Source of the DNA: Ruminococcus sp. UBA4275
GTDB lineage: Bacteria; Bacillota; Clostridia; Oscillospirales; Ruminococcaceae
NCBI GenBank assembly: GCA_002395085.1
Contig: DGVV01000168.1
Coordinates: 62,001 to 126,000 of the forward strand
Direction: 5' to 3'
Length of the DNA stretch: 64,000 nt
The notes below the pieces were generated by a model. That model did no database searches. It saw only the letters and a program-made list of their open reading frames with translations, and was not told the DNA's origin. This document shows positions 33,532 to 42,579 of this stretch, piece after piece; within the stretch, counting starts at the first letter, position 1; every line of letters starts with the position of its first letter. The position numbers and the translations under genes are program-made.

Positions 33532-33848
33532 CACTCGCGGAGCTGAAAACTGAAATTGCGAAGCTGAAAATCCCGTATGCCTACGGCTATTTCAGCGGGA
33601 AGCAGCCCACAAAGTACATCGTCTATGAGGAGACACTCCGCAACGTCATTTTTGCAGACGGCGTGGAAGTCTACTCCGAGCCGTGGATCGTGCTGCGGCT
33701 TGTCTCGAAAAATCGCGATCTCGCAGCGGAGGCGTCCATTTGTGCGATGCTCCGCGAAAATAAATTTCCGTATGACGATCCGGAGTACATCTTCGACGAA
33801 GAAGAAGGAATCCACATCGCCACATTCTACTTTTCGATTGGAGGGTAA
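33528..33848 (+). CDS. Tail terminator-like protein
   Basis: 106 residues. Position after gp10 and the pattern YAYGYFSGKQPTKYIVYEE ... FSIGG suit the small tail terminator proteins. ATGA overlap with previous gene. Confidence 0.75.
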   Translation: MTLAELKTEIAKLKIPYAYGYFSGKQPTKYIVYEETLRNVIFADGVEVYSEPWIVLRLVSKNRDLAAEASICAMLRENKFPYDDPEYIFDEEEGIHIATFYFSIGG

Positions 33849-33851
33849 ATC

Positions 33852-34478
33852 ATGCCTGAAACTCCGAAAGCAAAAATTCGCCGGACAATCACTGATCTGG
33901 GCTTTGCTCCGATCACCGCAGTTGCGGCTGACGGCAAGCCGACTTACGACTCCGTCACCTGGTTTGCACACCACGAAGCGGGTGGAAGAGATTACGATGC
34001 GCAGCCCGCAGGCAACTCCGGCGGCATCTGGGCGGATGGCCGCGAAGTCTACGCCTACGAAGATAATCAGGGCTACAATATCAGCCTGACGACGGTCGGT
34101 GTGACTGACGACATCGACAAAGCATGGTACGGCCGCACAGTTCTGGAATCCGGAGCTGTGGAAGAGTACGCAGACGGCGCCGAGTATCCGCACTTTGCGC
34201 TTGTGATCGTCGAGGATACGACCGACGGCACCGGCGAGACCACCATTTTCTACGATTGCCACATCCAGCAGCGCAGCGGCAAGCAGGGCGCCACGAGCGA
34301 GGGCAACGGCCTGAACCCGCAGTTCCCGCAGCATAACATTGCAGCTCGTCCGCGTCTGGATTGCTTCGCAGTCAAGATGACGCTGCCGAGTAAGACCAAG
34401 ATTACCACGATCCCGGAGCCGAGCAAGGCGGCATCTGGAACGACTGGTGGCGGTGCAACGACTGGCGGTGGTAACTAA
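33852..34478 (+). CDS. Major tail (tube) protein, phi13-like
   Basis: 208 residues. Beta-rich: GYNISLTTVGVTDDIDKAWY, GETTIFYDCHIQQRSGKQGA, FAVKMTLPSKTKITTIPEP, ending in a Gly/Thr tail. Matches the phi13-type major tail protein; hexamers build the tail tube. Stop and next start overlap (TAATG). Confidence 0.9.
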   Translation: MPETPKAKIRRTITDLGFAPITAVAADGKPTYDSVTWFAHHEAGGRDYDAQPAGNSGGIWADGREVYAYEDNQGYNISLTTVGVTDDIDKAWYGRTVLESGAVEEYADGAEYPHFALVIVEDTTDGTGETTIFYDCHIQQRSGKQGATSEGNGLNPQFPQHNIAARPRLDCFAVKMTLPSKTKITTIPEPSKAASGTTGGGATTGGGN

Positions 34479-34870
34479 TGGATAAGACCATTATCATCGA
34501 CGGCAGACCGGTGACTTTCCGCAAGACTGCCGGCACGATGTTGCGTTACAAGCGCCAGTTTGGCCGCGAGCTGTATCCGGATCTGCTCAAGATCTACAGC
34601 CTTTACCCCGCAATGAAGGATCTGAAGGATCTCGGCAGTGAAGACGAGATGACGAAGGAGCAGAAGATGCAGCTCGCACAGGTCGTGCTTACCGCCGAGA
34701 CTGAGTGGATGTACGACATCGCATATATCATGGCGCAGCAGGCGGATCCGACGATCCCTGACGAGCTGACATGGCTTGACGGCTTCGAGGATTTCAACAT
34801 TCTTCTCATCTTCGTTGAGCTGATGCCTTTGATTCAGGCGGAACAGCGGGTATCACCAAAAAACGCATAA
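34478..34870 (+). CDS. Tail assembly chaperone, short form
   Basis: 130 residues (VTFRKTAGTMLRYKRQFGRE, WLDGFEDFNILLIFVELMPL). This is the G-type chaperone that covers the tape measure. Near the stop lies a slippery heptamer (34858-34864) giving the longer form with 34864-35187. Confidence 0.9.
   Translation: MDKTIIIDGRPVTFRKTAGTMLRYKRQFGRELYPDLLKIYSLYPAMKDLKDLGSEDEMTKEQKMQLAQVVLTAETEWMYDIAYIMAQQADPTIPDELTWLDGFEDFNILLIFVELMPLIQAEQRVSPKNA
34858..34864 (+). promoter_or_regulatory. Programmed -1 frameshift site
   Basis: AAAAAAC, read as A-AAA-AAC in the chaperone frame (codons CCA AAA AAC), the canonical X-XXY-YYZ slippery heptamer, two codons before the short-form stop. The -1 frame is open straight into the downstream T region. 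Confidence 0.85.
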
Positions 34871-35187
34871 GCTCTGGCGCTGAGAATGCCGACAGCAGCC
34901 CCTTGACAGCGGTAGAGTTTTGCAGCCTGCTAATGTCAAGGGGCTTTCCGCTGTCCGAAATTGACGCCTGGAACACAGGCGATCTGATCGACTGGGCAAA
35001 GGAGCATGATCGCGGGATTCTTCGCGCCCGCGGCGAAGATGTGCCGGATAATTATGAGCAGTACCAGAAGCTCAAAGCAATGGAGCCGGAGATCGAGCGG
35101 ATGCACGACGCGGGACAGATTCGCGAAGCAAAATATAAATCTTATAAGCAGGCGCTTGCCACCTGTGAAAAGCAGCTGAGGGAGTGA
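34864..35187 (+). CDS. Tail assembly chaperone, frameshift extension (T part)
   Basis: About 107 residues added after the -1 shift, giving a ~236-residue G-T fusion. The region (VEFCSLLMSRGFPLSEIDAW, AKEHDRGILRARGEDVPDNY) has no good start of its own: the first in-frame candidate is TTG at 34903 without a ribosome site. In related phages the G-T form recruits the tube protein to the tape measure. Confidence 0.85.
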   Translation, partial: RISSGAENADSSPLTAVEFCSLLMSRGFPLSEIDAWNTGDLIDWAKEHDRGILRARGEDVPDNYEQYQKLKAMEPEIERMHDAGQIREAKYKSYKQALATCEKQLRE

Positions 35188-35191
35188 GATA

Positions 35192-37489
35192 GTGGCGACG
35201 AAAAAAGTGAACGGCATCACAATCGCAATCAATGCGGACACCAACGGTGTGACAGCCGGCCTGAAAGATCTGACCGGTGATTCTATCGCACTGTCGAAGC
35301 AGCTAAAGACGGTGAACAGCCTGCTCGAATTGGATCCCACTAATACCGATCTGATGGCGACGCAGCAGGAGCTTCTCGCGAAATCCGTCGATACGACGCG
35401 GAAACGGCTCGAAGCGCTCAAAGGGGCGCAGGAAGACGTCAAGGCGGCGGTAGCACGCGGAGACATCGGAACCGATGAGTATATCGCATTTCAGCGTGAG
35501 CTCGTGCAGACTGAGCACCGGCTCCATGATCTCGAAGATCAGACCGACGATACCGGTGAGGAAGTCGAGGATCTGAGCGAGGATGTGGAAGGCGCCGGCA
35601 CTGAGATGCAGAAGACGGAAAAGAAGTCCGGCAAGCTCGGCGAAGCGCTGAAAAACGGACTCGCCGCAGGTGCGAAGCTCGCCGCTGCCGGAATCGGTGC
35701 AATGACCGCAGCAGCAACCGCAGCAGTCGCAGGGATTATCAAAGCATCCAGCGAAACTGCTGAGTATGGCGACAACATCGACAAAATGAGCCAGAAGCTC
35801 GGCATGAGCTCCGATGCCTATCAGGAGTGGGACTTCATCATGCAGCACTCCGGTTCGGACATCGACAAGATGACGACGAGCATGAAAAAGCTCGCAGATG
35901 CCGTGCAGGATCCTTCCTCGGATGCCGTAGCCGCCTTTGAACGGCTCGGGATCAGCCTCGAAGACGCGAAAAACATGTCTCAGGAAGACCTCTTTGCAAC
36001 GACGATCACGGCGCTGCAAAAGCTGGAATCCGGCACGGAGCGCACATCTCTTGCGAATGATCTGCTCGGCAAATCCGCAATGGATCTCGGTGCGCTGCTG
36101 AACACCAGTGCGGAAGACACTGAGGCAATGCGGCGGCAAGTGCATGATCTTGGCGGCGTGATGAGTGAAGACGCTGTGAAATCGGCGGCAGCGTATCAGG
36201 ACAGCCTCCAGAACGTAAAAACTGCGCTCAGCGGCATGACGCGAGACATCGGCAGCAGTTTTATGCCGTCCATGGTGAAAATCATGGACTCCACAGCCGA
36301 TCTGGCGACTGGAAATCTCGATGCGATCGACGGTGTGGAAGCCGGTCTCGATGATTTTTTACAAAATCTTGAAAAAGTCGCTGACCAGATCGCAGAAATG
36401 GCGGAAACTTTTGTCCCTGTGATCGTCGATGCGATCAGCAGGGCGCTCCCGCGTCTGATGCAGTCCGGTGTGAAGATCATCCGGACGCTCGCAGATGCTA
36501 TCACGAAATATCTGCCGATGCTTTTGACGGCTGCCGGGAAAATTATCCTCGATATTTCAACTGAACTGCTCCGAGAAATGCCGAAAATCATCAAAATTGG
36601 CTTTGAAATCATCACCTCGCTTGCACATGGCATTGCAGACGCTCTCCCCTCGATGATCCCGCAGATCGTCGGCATTGTGACGGAGATTGCGACGATTCTC
36701 ACCGAGCCGGAAACGCTCGGCGCCCTGATCGACGCAGCATTCGCGATCATCGACGCGCTGATCGAGGGACTTCTGAGCGAGGAAAGCATCAACAAAATGG
36801 TTGAAATGCTGCCGGAAGTCGTGACGAACATTGTTGATGTGCTCGTAAGCAGCGTTGATAAGCTGCTCGAAGCGGCTGAAAAAATCATCAAGGCACTGTG
36901 CGACTACTTTTTCGACCAGAAGAATCTCGACAAGATCAGCGAAGCTGCCGGAAAAATCCTCAAGAAGCTCGGCGGCGCGCTGAAAGATCTTGTGAGCAAC
37001 TTGCTGCCGTTTATCCGCGATGTGGCGACCGCATGGGCTGAGATGATGATCGGCGAGATCGACTATGACGCGACCGCGCTTGACATCATCAAGCGGCTCG
37101 GAGCCGCGTTTGTGCGTAATTTTACACACGGATTCTACAACATGGGCGCCCTGATGTACGATGTAATGCACCCGGACGGTGTGCCGGATGTCGAAGGCCA
37201 CTATGCCCGCGGCGGCATCGTGACTGCTCCGACGCGCGCTATGATCGGCGAGAACGGCGCGGAAGTAATCCTCCCGCTGGAAAATAATACCCGCTGGATG
37301 GATATTCTTGCGGCGAAAATAGGAGGAAACGGCGGCGTGACGATCGGAGAGATCAATGTCGATGTACGCGGCATAGATGGTGTCGATGACATCGGCGATA
37401 CGATCGTCCGGAAAATCGACGAAGCGCTCCGCATCTACCAGATCGGGCAGATGCGCGGCACAGGAGGTACAGGATGGATGGATATGTAA
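35192..37489 (+). CDS. Tape measure protein
   Basis: 765 residues, the longest late gene. N-terminal coiled coil (LKDLTGDSIALSKQLKTVNS), a hydrophobic Ala/Gly segment at about 150-190 (GAKLAAAGIGAMTAAATAA), long helices, and the C-terminal ARGGIVTAPTRAMIGENGAE motif seen in tape measure proteins. Its length sets tail length. GTG start at 35192 behind GGGAGTGAG. Confidence 0.92.
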   Translation: MATKKVNGITIAINADTNGVTAGLKDLTGDSIALSKQLKTVNSLLELDPTNTDLMATQQELLAKSVDTTRKRLEALKGAQEDVKAAVARGDIGTDEYIAFQRELVQTEHRLHDLEDQTDDTGEEVEDLSEDVEGAGTEMQKTEKKSGKLGEALKNGLAAGAKLAAAGIGAMTAAATAAVAGIIKASSETAEYGDNIDKMSQKLGMSSDAYQEWDFIMQHSGSDIDKMTTSMKKLADAVQDPSSDAVAAFERLGISLEDAKNMSQEDLFATTITALQKLESGTERTSLANDLLGKSAMDLGALLNTSAEDTEAMRRQVHDLGGVMSEDAVKSAAAYQDSLQNVKTALSGMTRDIGSSFMPSMVKIMDSTADLATGNLDAIDGVEAGLDDFLQNLEKVADQIAEMAETFVPVIVDAISRALPRLMQSGVKIIRTLADAITKYLPMLLTAAGKIILDISTELLREMPKIIKIGFEIITSLAHGIADALPSMIPQIVGIVTEIATILTEPETLGALIDAAFAIIDALIEGLLSEESINKMVEMLPEVVTNIVDVLVSSVDKLLEAAEKIIKALCDYFFDQKNLDKISEAAGKILKKLGGALKDLVSNLLPFIRDVATAWAEMMIGEIDYDATALDIIKRLGAAFVRNFTHGFYNMGALMYDVMHPDGVPDVEGHYARGGIVTAPTRAMIGENGAEVILPLENNTRWMDILAAKIGGNGGVTIGEINVDVRGIDGVDDIGDTIVRKIDEALRIYQIGQMRGTGGTGWMDM

Positions 37490-38181
37490 TCCGCGGGCGC
37501 TGCGATTTCCGCATCAACGGTGTCTCGGCGCGCACGGTCGGTTTGGTGGTGGACGCTCTGCGTCCGCCCCCTATGGCGAAGCAGCGGCACACAGTCTGGC
37601 AGACGGGCATCGACACAGATTTCTCGTCCCCGGATGATACCTACGAATCGCCGGAATATCATATCACGGCGCGCATCATCAAACAGCCGAATTTCAACAC
37701 ATCGCCGGTGTACGCTTTTCTCGCGGAGGCAAAAACGCTCACGCTGAGCAACCAGCAGGGCTTTTTCTTTCGTGTACAGCAGGTGCTCGGCATCAATCCC
37801 ACCTCGACGGCACGAGGAAACGAGCATACATACGATATCGGATTTATTCTCGCGCCGTTCAAGTACCACATCGAAAACGCTGAAATCGAGATCACGGCGG
37901 ACACCCTGCAAAACCCCGGCACACGGTACAGCCGCCCGATCTACCGGATCACGCACACAGGCGCCTGCACACTGACTGTCAACGGCGAGGTGCTGCGGAT
38001 CGCGGCGGACGCACCGTCTCCGATTTTTGTGGACGCTGAGCGCATGATTGCATACAGCGCGAACGGCGACAACGCCACGAAGTACACAACGGGCAATTTC
38101 GCATTTCTGAAGCCCGGCGTAAACGCGATCACGGCAAGCGGCTGCACGGTGGCCGTGACCGGGAATTGGAGGGATTACTGA
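37474..38181 (+). CDS. Distal tail protein (Dit)
   Basis: 235 residues. N-terminal hub domain (DFRINGVSARTVGLVVDALR, IDTDFSSPDDTYESPEYHIT), then a galectin-like C-terminal domain. Dit rings form the upper baseplate. Overlaps tape measure by 16 nt with AGGAGGT inside its 3' end. Confidence 0.87.
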   Translation: MDGYVIRGRCDFRINGVSARTVGLVVDALRPPPMAKQRHTVWQTGIDTDFSSPDDTYESPEYHITARIIKQPNFNTSPVYAFLAEAKTLTLSNQQGFFFRVQQVLGINPTSTARGNEHTYDIGFILAPFKYHIENAEIEITADTLQNPGTRYSRPIYRITHTGACTLTVNGEVLRIAADAPSPIFVDAERMIAYSANGDNATKYTTGNFAFLKPGVNAITASGCTVAVTGNWRDY

Positions 38182-38957
38182 TGGCAACGGTCAATGTGCA
38201 AAACTGGTCTGAGTTTGTGGAGGCGGTTGCTGTCGCAGGCGACACCGTTGTGCTCCCGGAGGCAGAGCGCTGGGATATGAATGTCATCGCGCCGGAAGGT
38301 GTTACCGGGAATATCGCAGTGAACTGCGCGAAAATTATCGGCAATGGCACGGCGATCTGGAACGGTCATTTTTACGGTGCGTTTCAGGTTTCTGGTACGC
38401 AAATCGAAGATTTTCACATCGTGAATTTTCTTGCGAGCGGACTGATTCAAAACTCGAATTCACCTTCGTATGATCGGTGCATGTTCTCCGGATTACTTCT
38501 TGGAGAAAATCGGCTGTTCGCGTTAGGAAATGCAGCATGGAATCGGTGCTCCGTGAACATCGAATCGCAGTCAACGAACAGGTCTGCCATTGGCAATGAT
38601 GTTTTCACCGGAACAATGAGCTATTGCCGCATTATATACCATGCGTCGAACATCGGCACAATTCGTTTTGATGGATTTTCAAATTCCGAATTCGTTTTGT
38701 ATGCGCCGCAATGCACCAAAATCTATGTCGAAAAACTTAAAAACTGCACAATGCGCGGAAATCTTAGTGCCTGCACTTATGTCGGATATTATTCCTACAA
38801 ATATGAAAGCTTAATAAATGTGGTAAACACGGATGATCTTGCTGATGGTGCAACGCTGATGTTCACGGAACTTGTTGGCGTTACAGACGCGCAGATGAAG
38901 GATGCCGCATATCTTGCATCTATCGGTTTCCCCATCGGCGGAGGTGATGATGCGTGA
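38181..38957 (+). CDS. Putative beta-helix tail protein
   Basis: 258 residues. Repeating short strands with Asn/Cys ladders (NCAKIIGNGTAIWNGHFYG, YDRCMFSGLLLGENR, WNRCSVNIESQ, SYCRIIYHASNIG) suggest a right-handed beta-helix as in tail spikes. It is inserted between Dit and Tal, an uncommon place, and its middle is more A/T-rich than its neighbours. Likely receptor or surface-polysaccharide binding; no catalytic residues identified. GGAGGG precedes the start. Confidence 0.6.
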   Translation: MATVNVQNWSEFVEAVAVAGDTVVLPEAERWDMNVIAPEGVTGNIAVNCAKIIGNGTAIWNGHFYGAFQVSGTQIEDFHIVNFLASGLIQNSNSPSYDRCMFSGLLLGENRLFALGNAAWNRCSVNIESQSTNRSAIGNDVFTGTMSYCRIIYHASNIGTIRFDGFSNSEFVLYAPQCTKIYVEKLKNCTMRGNLSACTYVGYYSYKYESLINVVNTDDLADGATLMFTELVGVTDAQMKDAAYLASIGFPIGGGDDA

Positions 38958-40345
38958 GCTGGTTTATCGACGGCGGCTATCCGGACAACACCGAGTTTAT
39001 CGACGCGCCTGAGCAGCCGCAGAGTGAACTGCCGCGCAGTCAGTGGCGCATTGTCGAAGGTGAAAACGACGGCTACCCATGGTTTGACCTGTTACCGGAA
39101 ATCCCGCCGCTGCACGTTGACCCAGTGAAGCAGCGCCCGTATATCTGCGTATACGATAAAAAAACGGCGAAGGCGGATTTCACGACAAACGGTCTCGCAA
39201 TCCTGATCCCGGCGGTCTGTGAGGTGACGGAAACCCTGAACGGCGCATGGACGGTGCAGATGCAGCACCCGATTGACCCGGAAGGGCGCTGGCAGCTGCT
39301 GATTATCAGCAACATCCTCAAAGTCAACGGTCAACTGTTCACGATCAAATCCGTTGACCCGCAGTTTACCGGAAACAGCGGCAGCGTCAGCGTTTATGCA
39401 GAGCATATTTTTTACCAGCTTAACGACGGCTGGATCTTCCCGCCTGCGTACCTCACCGGCAGCAACGGACAGTCTGCGGTCAACAACATCCTCTCCCGCG
39501 TTGATTATCAGGCACGTCCGGGCGCGTTTATCTACAGCTACATCGGTTCGTCCGACATCACAACGCCTTTCCGGCGCGAGGTGAGCGCTGGCTGCACGCC
39601 TGTTGACGCTCTGATCGGCGGCGGCGGACTGGTCGAAAAATGCGGCGGTGAGCTGTACCGCGACAACTTCTATTTCAGCATCAATTCGCGCATGGAAAAC
39701 GCGAAAGACGATGCGTTTGACATCCGCGTCGGCAAGAATCTGCGCGGCATCCGGCGCACCGTCGATATGACCAGCATGGCAACATACTTCCGTGGTTATG
39801 ACGCATGGGGTGGATGGATCGCGTTTGCGTGGGATTTCGAGGCGTTCTTCGGTGATCTGTTTCCGCATTATGTGGTACGCTCGGAAAATTTCAGCAAGCC
39901 GCAGCGCGCAGACGAAGAAGATTTCGACTATGACGACTGGTTCGACAACGATTTCACGCAGGAGGTGCTTGCGTTTTTCAAGCGCAACTGCAAGCCGATT
40001 ATCCGCTACGAGATTGATCTGGATGATGTGCGCAACAATCCGGATTTCGAGATCACCGCGGACGAGCGCTTCCGCGTAGGCGACAAAGGCAGGGTGTATG
40101 ATGTCCGTCTCGGCGGTGAGCTGACGATCGAGCTGACGGAAACGGTGTACGACGCTGTGCGCGATAAGTATACCCGCATCGCGATCGGAGACCGGCAGAG
40201 TTTCGTGAAAACGGCATCCCCGACAATCGTCGTAGACATCGCTGCGCTGCCGGTTGCATCGCTGACGCCGGTGCTGGATGCGTCCGGTGCGCTGTGCTAT
40301 GACGCATCCGGAGAGCAGATTTTCGAGGAAAGGAGCTATCAGTAA
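38954..40345 (+). CDS. Tail-associated (Tal / prophage endopeptidase-type) protein
   Basis: 463 residues. After an N-terminal ~60-residue variable part: PYICVYDKKTAKADFTTNGL, VTETLNGAWTVQMQHPIDPE, SVSVYAEHIFYQL, LIGGGGLVEKCGGELYRDNF, and near the end RVYDVRLGGELTIELTETVY. These fit the prophage endopeptidase tail family (gp27-like hub). It closes the tail tip below Dit. GTG start overlaps the previous stop. Confidence 0.85.
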   Translation: MSWFIDGGYPDNTEFIDAPEQPQSELPRSQWRIVEGENDGYPWFDLLPEIPPLHVDPVKQRPYICVYDKKTAKADFTTNGLAILIPAVCEVTETLNGAWTVQMQHPIDPEGRWQLLIISNILKVNGQLFTIKSVDPQFTGNSGSVSVYAEHIFYQLNDGWIFPPAYLTGSNGQSAVNNILSRVDYQARPGAFIYSYIGSSDITTPFRREVSAGCTPVDALIGGGGLVEKCGGELYRDNFYFSINSRMENAKDDAFDIRVGKNLRGIRRTVDMTSMATYFRGYDAWGGWIAFAWDFEAFFGDLFPHYVVRSENFSKPQRADEEDFDYDDWFDNDFTQEVLAFFKRNCKPIIRYEIDLDDVRNNPDFEITADERFRVGDKGRVYDVRLGGELTIELTETVYDAVRDKYTRIAIGDRQSFVKTASPTIVVDIAALPVASLTPVLDASGALCYDASGEQIFEERSYQ

Positions 40346-41388
40346 TGGCACAATTCAGCAGACTGGTCTCGCAGATTGACGCGCTGCTCGATGAGCTGGT
40401 TGCGGCGCGCGGCGGATACAGTACACTCGGCGAGGCTATTGAAGCTAAGGCCGGAGAGGAGGATCTCGCGGAGATCGAAGAAGCGCTCGATGCGGTCGAT
40501 GCGGCGCTTGCCGGAAAGATCACGTACGGCATCACAACGGTGATCAGTGCAACGCAGGCAAATCGCGCGGATGTGAACACGCTTACAAAGTACGGGAGCT
40601 ATCAGTACACCACACAAGACATCCCGTATATCGACAATCTCCCCGCCGGAGTGTCATCGCCGGGCCGTATTGATGTTATTGTGCTGCCTGCTGCGCGGCG
40701 GCAGCAGATTCTTCGCACAACCGGAGGCACTGCACCGATCTTTGTGCGAAACTCCACATCCGCGCCAGCGCCCGTTGCAACATCCCTGATCCCCGTGATG
40801 ACCTCCGCGACGACGCCAAGCGGTGAGGTGATCGAGAGCGGGCATTATGAGTCACGGTATGGCTATCTCGCATTCGACGGCGTGGATTCCCAGACATACG
40901 CACGGAATGCATGGGGTGACGGTACGAATGCGCTGAATGGTACGCCGGAAGCGTGCTTTGTCGGCTATATCTGGGGTAGTCAACAGATAGTATCATCTGT
41001 AAAGCTGGCGTTTTACTCTGACACTAACTACACCTGCATCGTACAGTGCCGCGTTGACGGCGAGTGGCAGACAGTGCTTGATAACGTCCCCATCGTGGGC
41101 GGGGCGCCATACTACAGCGTTGTGGAGCGCACGTTTTCTGCTCCTACCACCTGTGACGGCATCCGGATGTGTGTGGTATCTGGCGACAGAGAACGTTTCT
41201 GTACTGCAAGTTACGGCGGAAACGTGTGCGAGTTCACTGTATACGGCGACGGCGGCACAACAGCAACATGGGGTACGTGGAAACGAATTATCACGGAGGA
41301 AGTGCAAGCGGCTAGCAGCACAAACAATGCGGCGCTGCTTGTTGCATCTATCAACGAAAAAGAGGGTGATTTCAATGCAGCCGAATGA
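40345..41388 (+). CDS. Tail fibre/receptor-binding protein with discoidin-like domain
   Basis: 347 residues. N-terminal ~70: helical trimerisation-like part (EAKAGEEDLAEIEEALDAVD). Residues ~165-305 look like an F5/8-type C (discoidin) beta-sandwich: YGYLAFDGVDSQTYARNAWG, VSSVKLAFYSDTNYTCIVQC, CDGIRMCVVSGDRERF. Such domains bind glycans, so host receptor binding is likely. Starts at the stop of Tal (TAATG). Confidence 0.65.
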   Translation: MAQFSRLVSQIDALLDELVAARGGYSTLGEAIEAKAGEEDLAEIEEALDAVDAALAGKITYGITTVISATQANRADVNTLTKYGSYQYTTQDIPYIDNLPAGVSSPGRIDVIVLPAARRQQILRTTGGTAPIFVRNSTSAPAPVATSLIPVMTSATTPSGEVIESGHYESRYGYLAFDGVDSQTYARNAWGDGTNALNGTPEACFVGYIWGSQQIVSSVKLAFYSDTNYTCIVQCRVDGEWQTVLDNVPIVGGAPYYSVVERTFSAPTTCDGIRMCVVSGDRERFCTASYGGNVCEFTVYGDGGTTATWGTWKRIITEEVQAASSTNNAALLVASINEKEGDFNAAE

Positions 41389-41428
41389 GCCGGAAGCCGT
41401 CACCCTCTATACGAAGGAGGGAAAAACA

Positions 41429-41860
41429 TTGCAGCACTTTATCAAGGCGATTTCCGCACTCTGCTGCTCGCTGGCATCGTTCCTGTGGGGAGAGCTCGAC
41501 GGGCTTCTGATCGCGCTGATCGCATTTATCTGCTTGGATTACATCAGCGGCCTGATCGTCGGCGCGACGCGGCACCGGCTCAACAGCGCGGTCAGCTTTC
41601 GCGGGCTGGCGAAAAAGATGTTTATTCTGGTAGTTGTTGCGGTGGCGCATATCATCGACACACAGATTCTTGGTGGCAGCGCTGCGGTGCTGCGCTCTGC
41701 CACTTGCGGCCTGTACATCGCCAACGAAGGGCTCAGCATCCTCGAAAATGGCGGCAAGCTCGGCGTGCCGTATCCGAAAAAGCTGAAAGAGCTGCTCGAA
41801 CAGCTTAAAAATGATTCTGAAAAAGGAGGAACAAACCGTGATCCAGATCACAAAGCCTGA
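41429..41860 (+). CDS. Phage holin (holin-4 / toxin-secretion type)
   Basis: About 143 residues from TTG at 41429, which follows GAAGGAGGG. TM segments at about 7-20 and 24-42 (LIALIAFICLDYISGLIVGA), 62-80 (KMFILVVVAVAHIIDTQ) and 85-105. The LDYISG motif is the hallmark of this family. It permits the endolysin to reach the wall. An in-frame ATG at 41375, with GAGGGTG before it, would add 18 residues, so two forms are possible. Confidence 0.87.
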   Translation: MQHFIKAISALCCSLASFLWGELDGLLIALIAFICLDYISGLIVGATRHRLNSAVSFRGLAKKMFILVVVAVAHIIDTQILGGSAAVLRSATCGLYIANEGLSILENGGKLGVPYPKKLKELLEQLKNDSEKGGTNRDPDHKA

Positions 41861-42530
41861 GAAAGGCGATCCGTTCTTCAACAATGCCGCTGGCGGCGGC
41901 ATCTCCACCTGCATCACGATCAAGAACTGTGAGCCCGGACTGAACGTCCTGCCGAACTGCGTCGGCGGAGCGATCGGCGCATACAACAAAGCGGCTTGCG
42001 GTGACGGACCTGCCACGTTCAAGCATCTGAGCTACCCGCCCAACGCGGAAAACATCATGGCGCGAGCTGAGCAGGAAGGTCTTCCGATCTCGCAGAAGCC
42101 CGCTGTCGGCGCTCTGATCGTCTGGCAGAAAGGCGAAACGCTCAGCAGCGCAGACGGTGCCGGACACGTTGCGTTCGTGACGTCCGTCGATGCAGACGGC
42201 ACGATTCACACCGCAGAAAGCGAGTACGGCGGTCGCGCCTGGGTGAATCGTGCGTACAAGCCGCCGTATGTGTACGGCAGCGCTTACAAGTTCCTCGGAT
42301 TTATCCACCAGCCCACGAAAAAGCCGGCAGTGTTGCACGAAGGTGATCACGGCGCGGAAGTCGAGCTGATGCAGGCGCGGCTTCATGCTCTTGGGTATAT
42401 GCGCAAAGGCGAGATCGACGGCGACTTCGGCAAGATTACCAAGGGCGCTGTGCTCTGCTTCCAGCTCGAAAACGGCCTCGATGTTGACGGCATCTGCGGC
42501 CCGGCAACGCAGGCGGCGCTTGCAAAATAA
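41838..42530 (+). CDS. CHAP endolysin with peptidoglycan-binding domain
   Basis: 230 residues. CHAP domain with catalytic Cys in NVLPNCVGGAIGAYN (about 43) and His in GHVAFVTSVDADG; then PG_binding_1 repeats in EVELMQARLHALGYMRKGEI, DGDFGKITKGAVLCFQ and DGICGPATQAAL. It cleaves host peptidoglycan at the end of infection. GTG start behind AAGGAGG; overlaps the holin 3' end by 23 nt. Confidence 0.92.
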   Translation: MIQITKPEKGDPFFNNAAGGGISTCITIKNCEPGLNVLPNCVGGAIGAYNKAACGDGPATFKHLSYPPNAENIMARAEQEGLPISQKPAVGALIVWQKGETLSSADGAGHVAFVTSVDADGTIHTAESEYGGRAWVNRAYKPPYVYGSAYKFLGFIHQPTKKPAVLHEGDHGAEVELMQARLHALGYMRKGEIDGDFGKITKGAVLCFQLENGLDVDGICGPATQAALAK

Positions 42531-42540
42531 CGATACAACG

Positions 42541-42573
42541 AAACCGGCAGAGGATTCGTTCCCCTGCCGGTTT
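42541..42573. terminator. Late operon terminator (bidirectional)
   Basis: AAACCGGCAG (42541-42550) pairs with CTGCCGGTTT (42564-42573); it separates the late operon from the convergent cassette. Confidence 0.85.
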
Positions 42574-42579
42574 GCTTTA

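Noticed and set aside
34903..35187. Separate gene starting at TTG 34903
   Set aside because: No ribosome site, and a canonical slippery heptamer links it to the chaperone frame.
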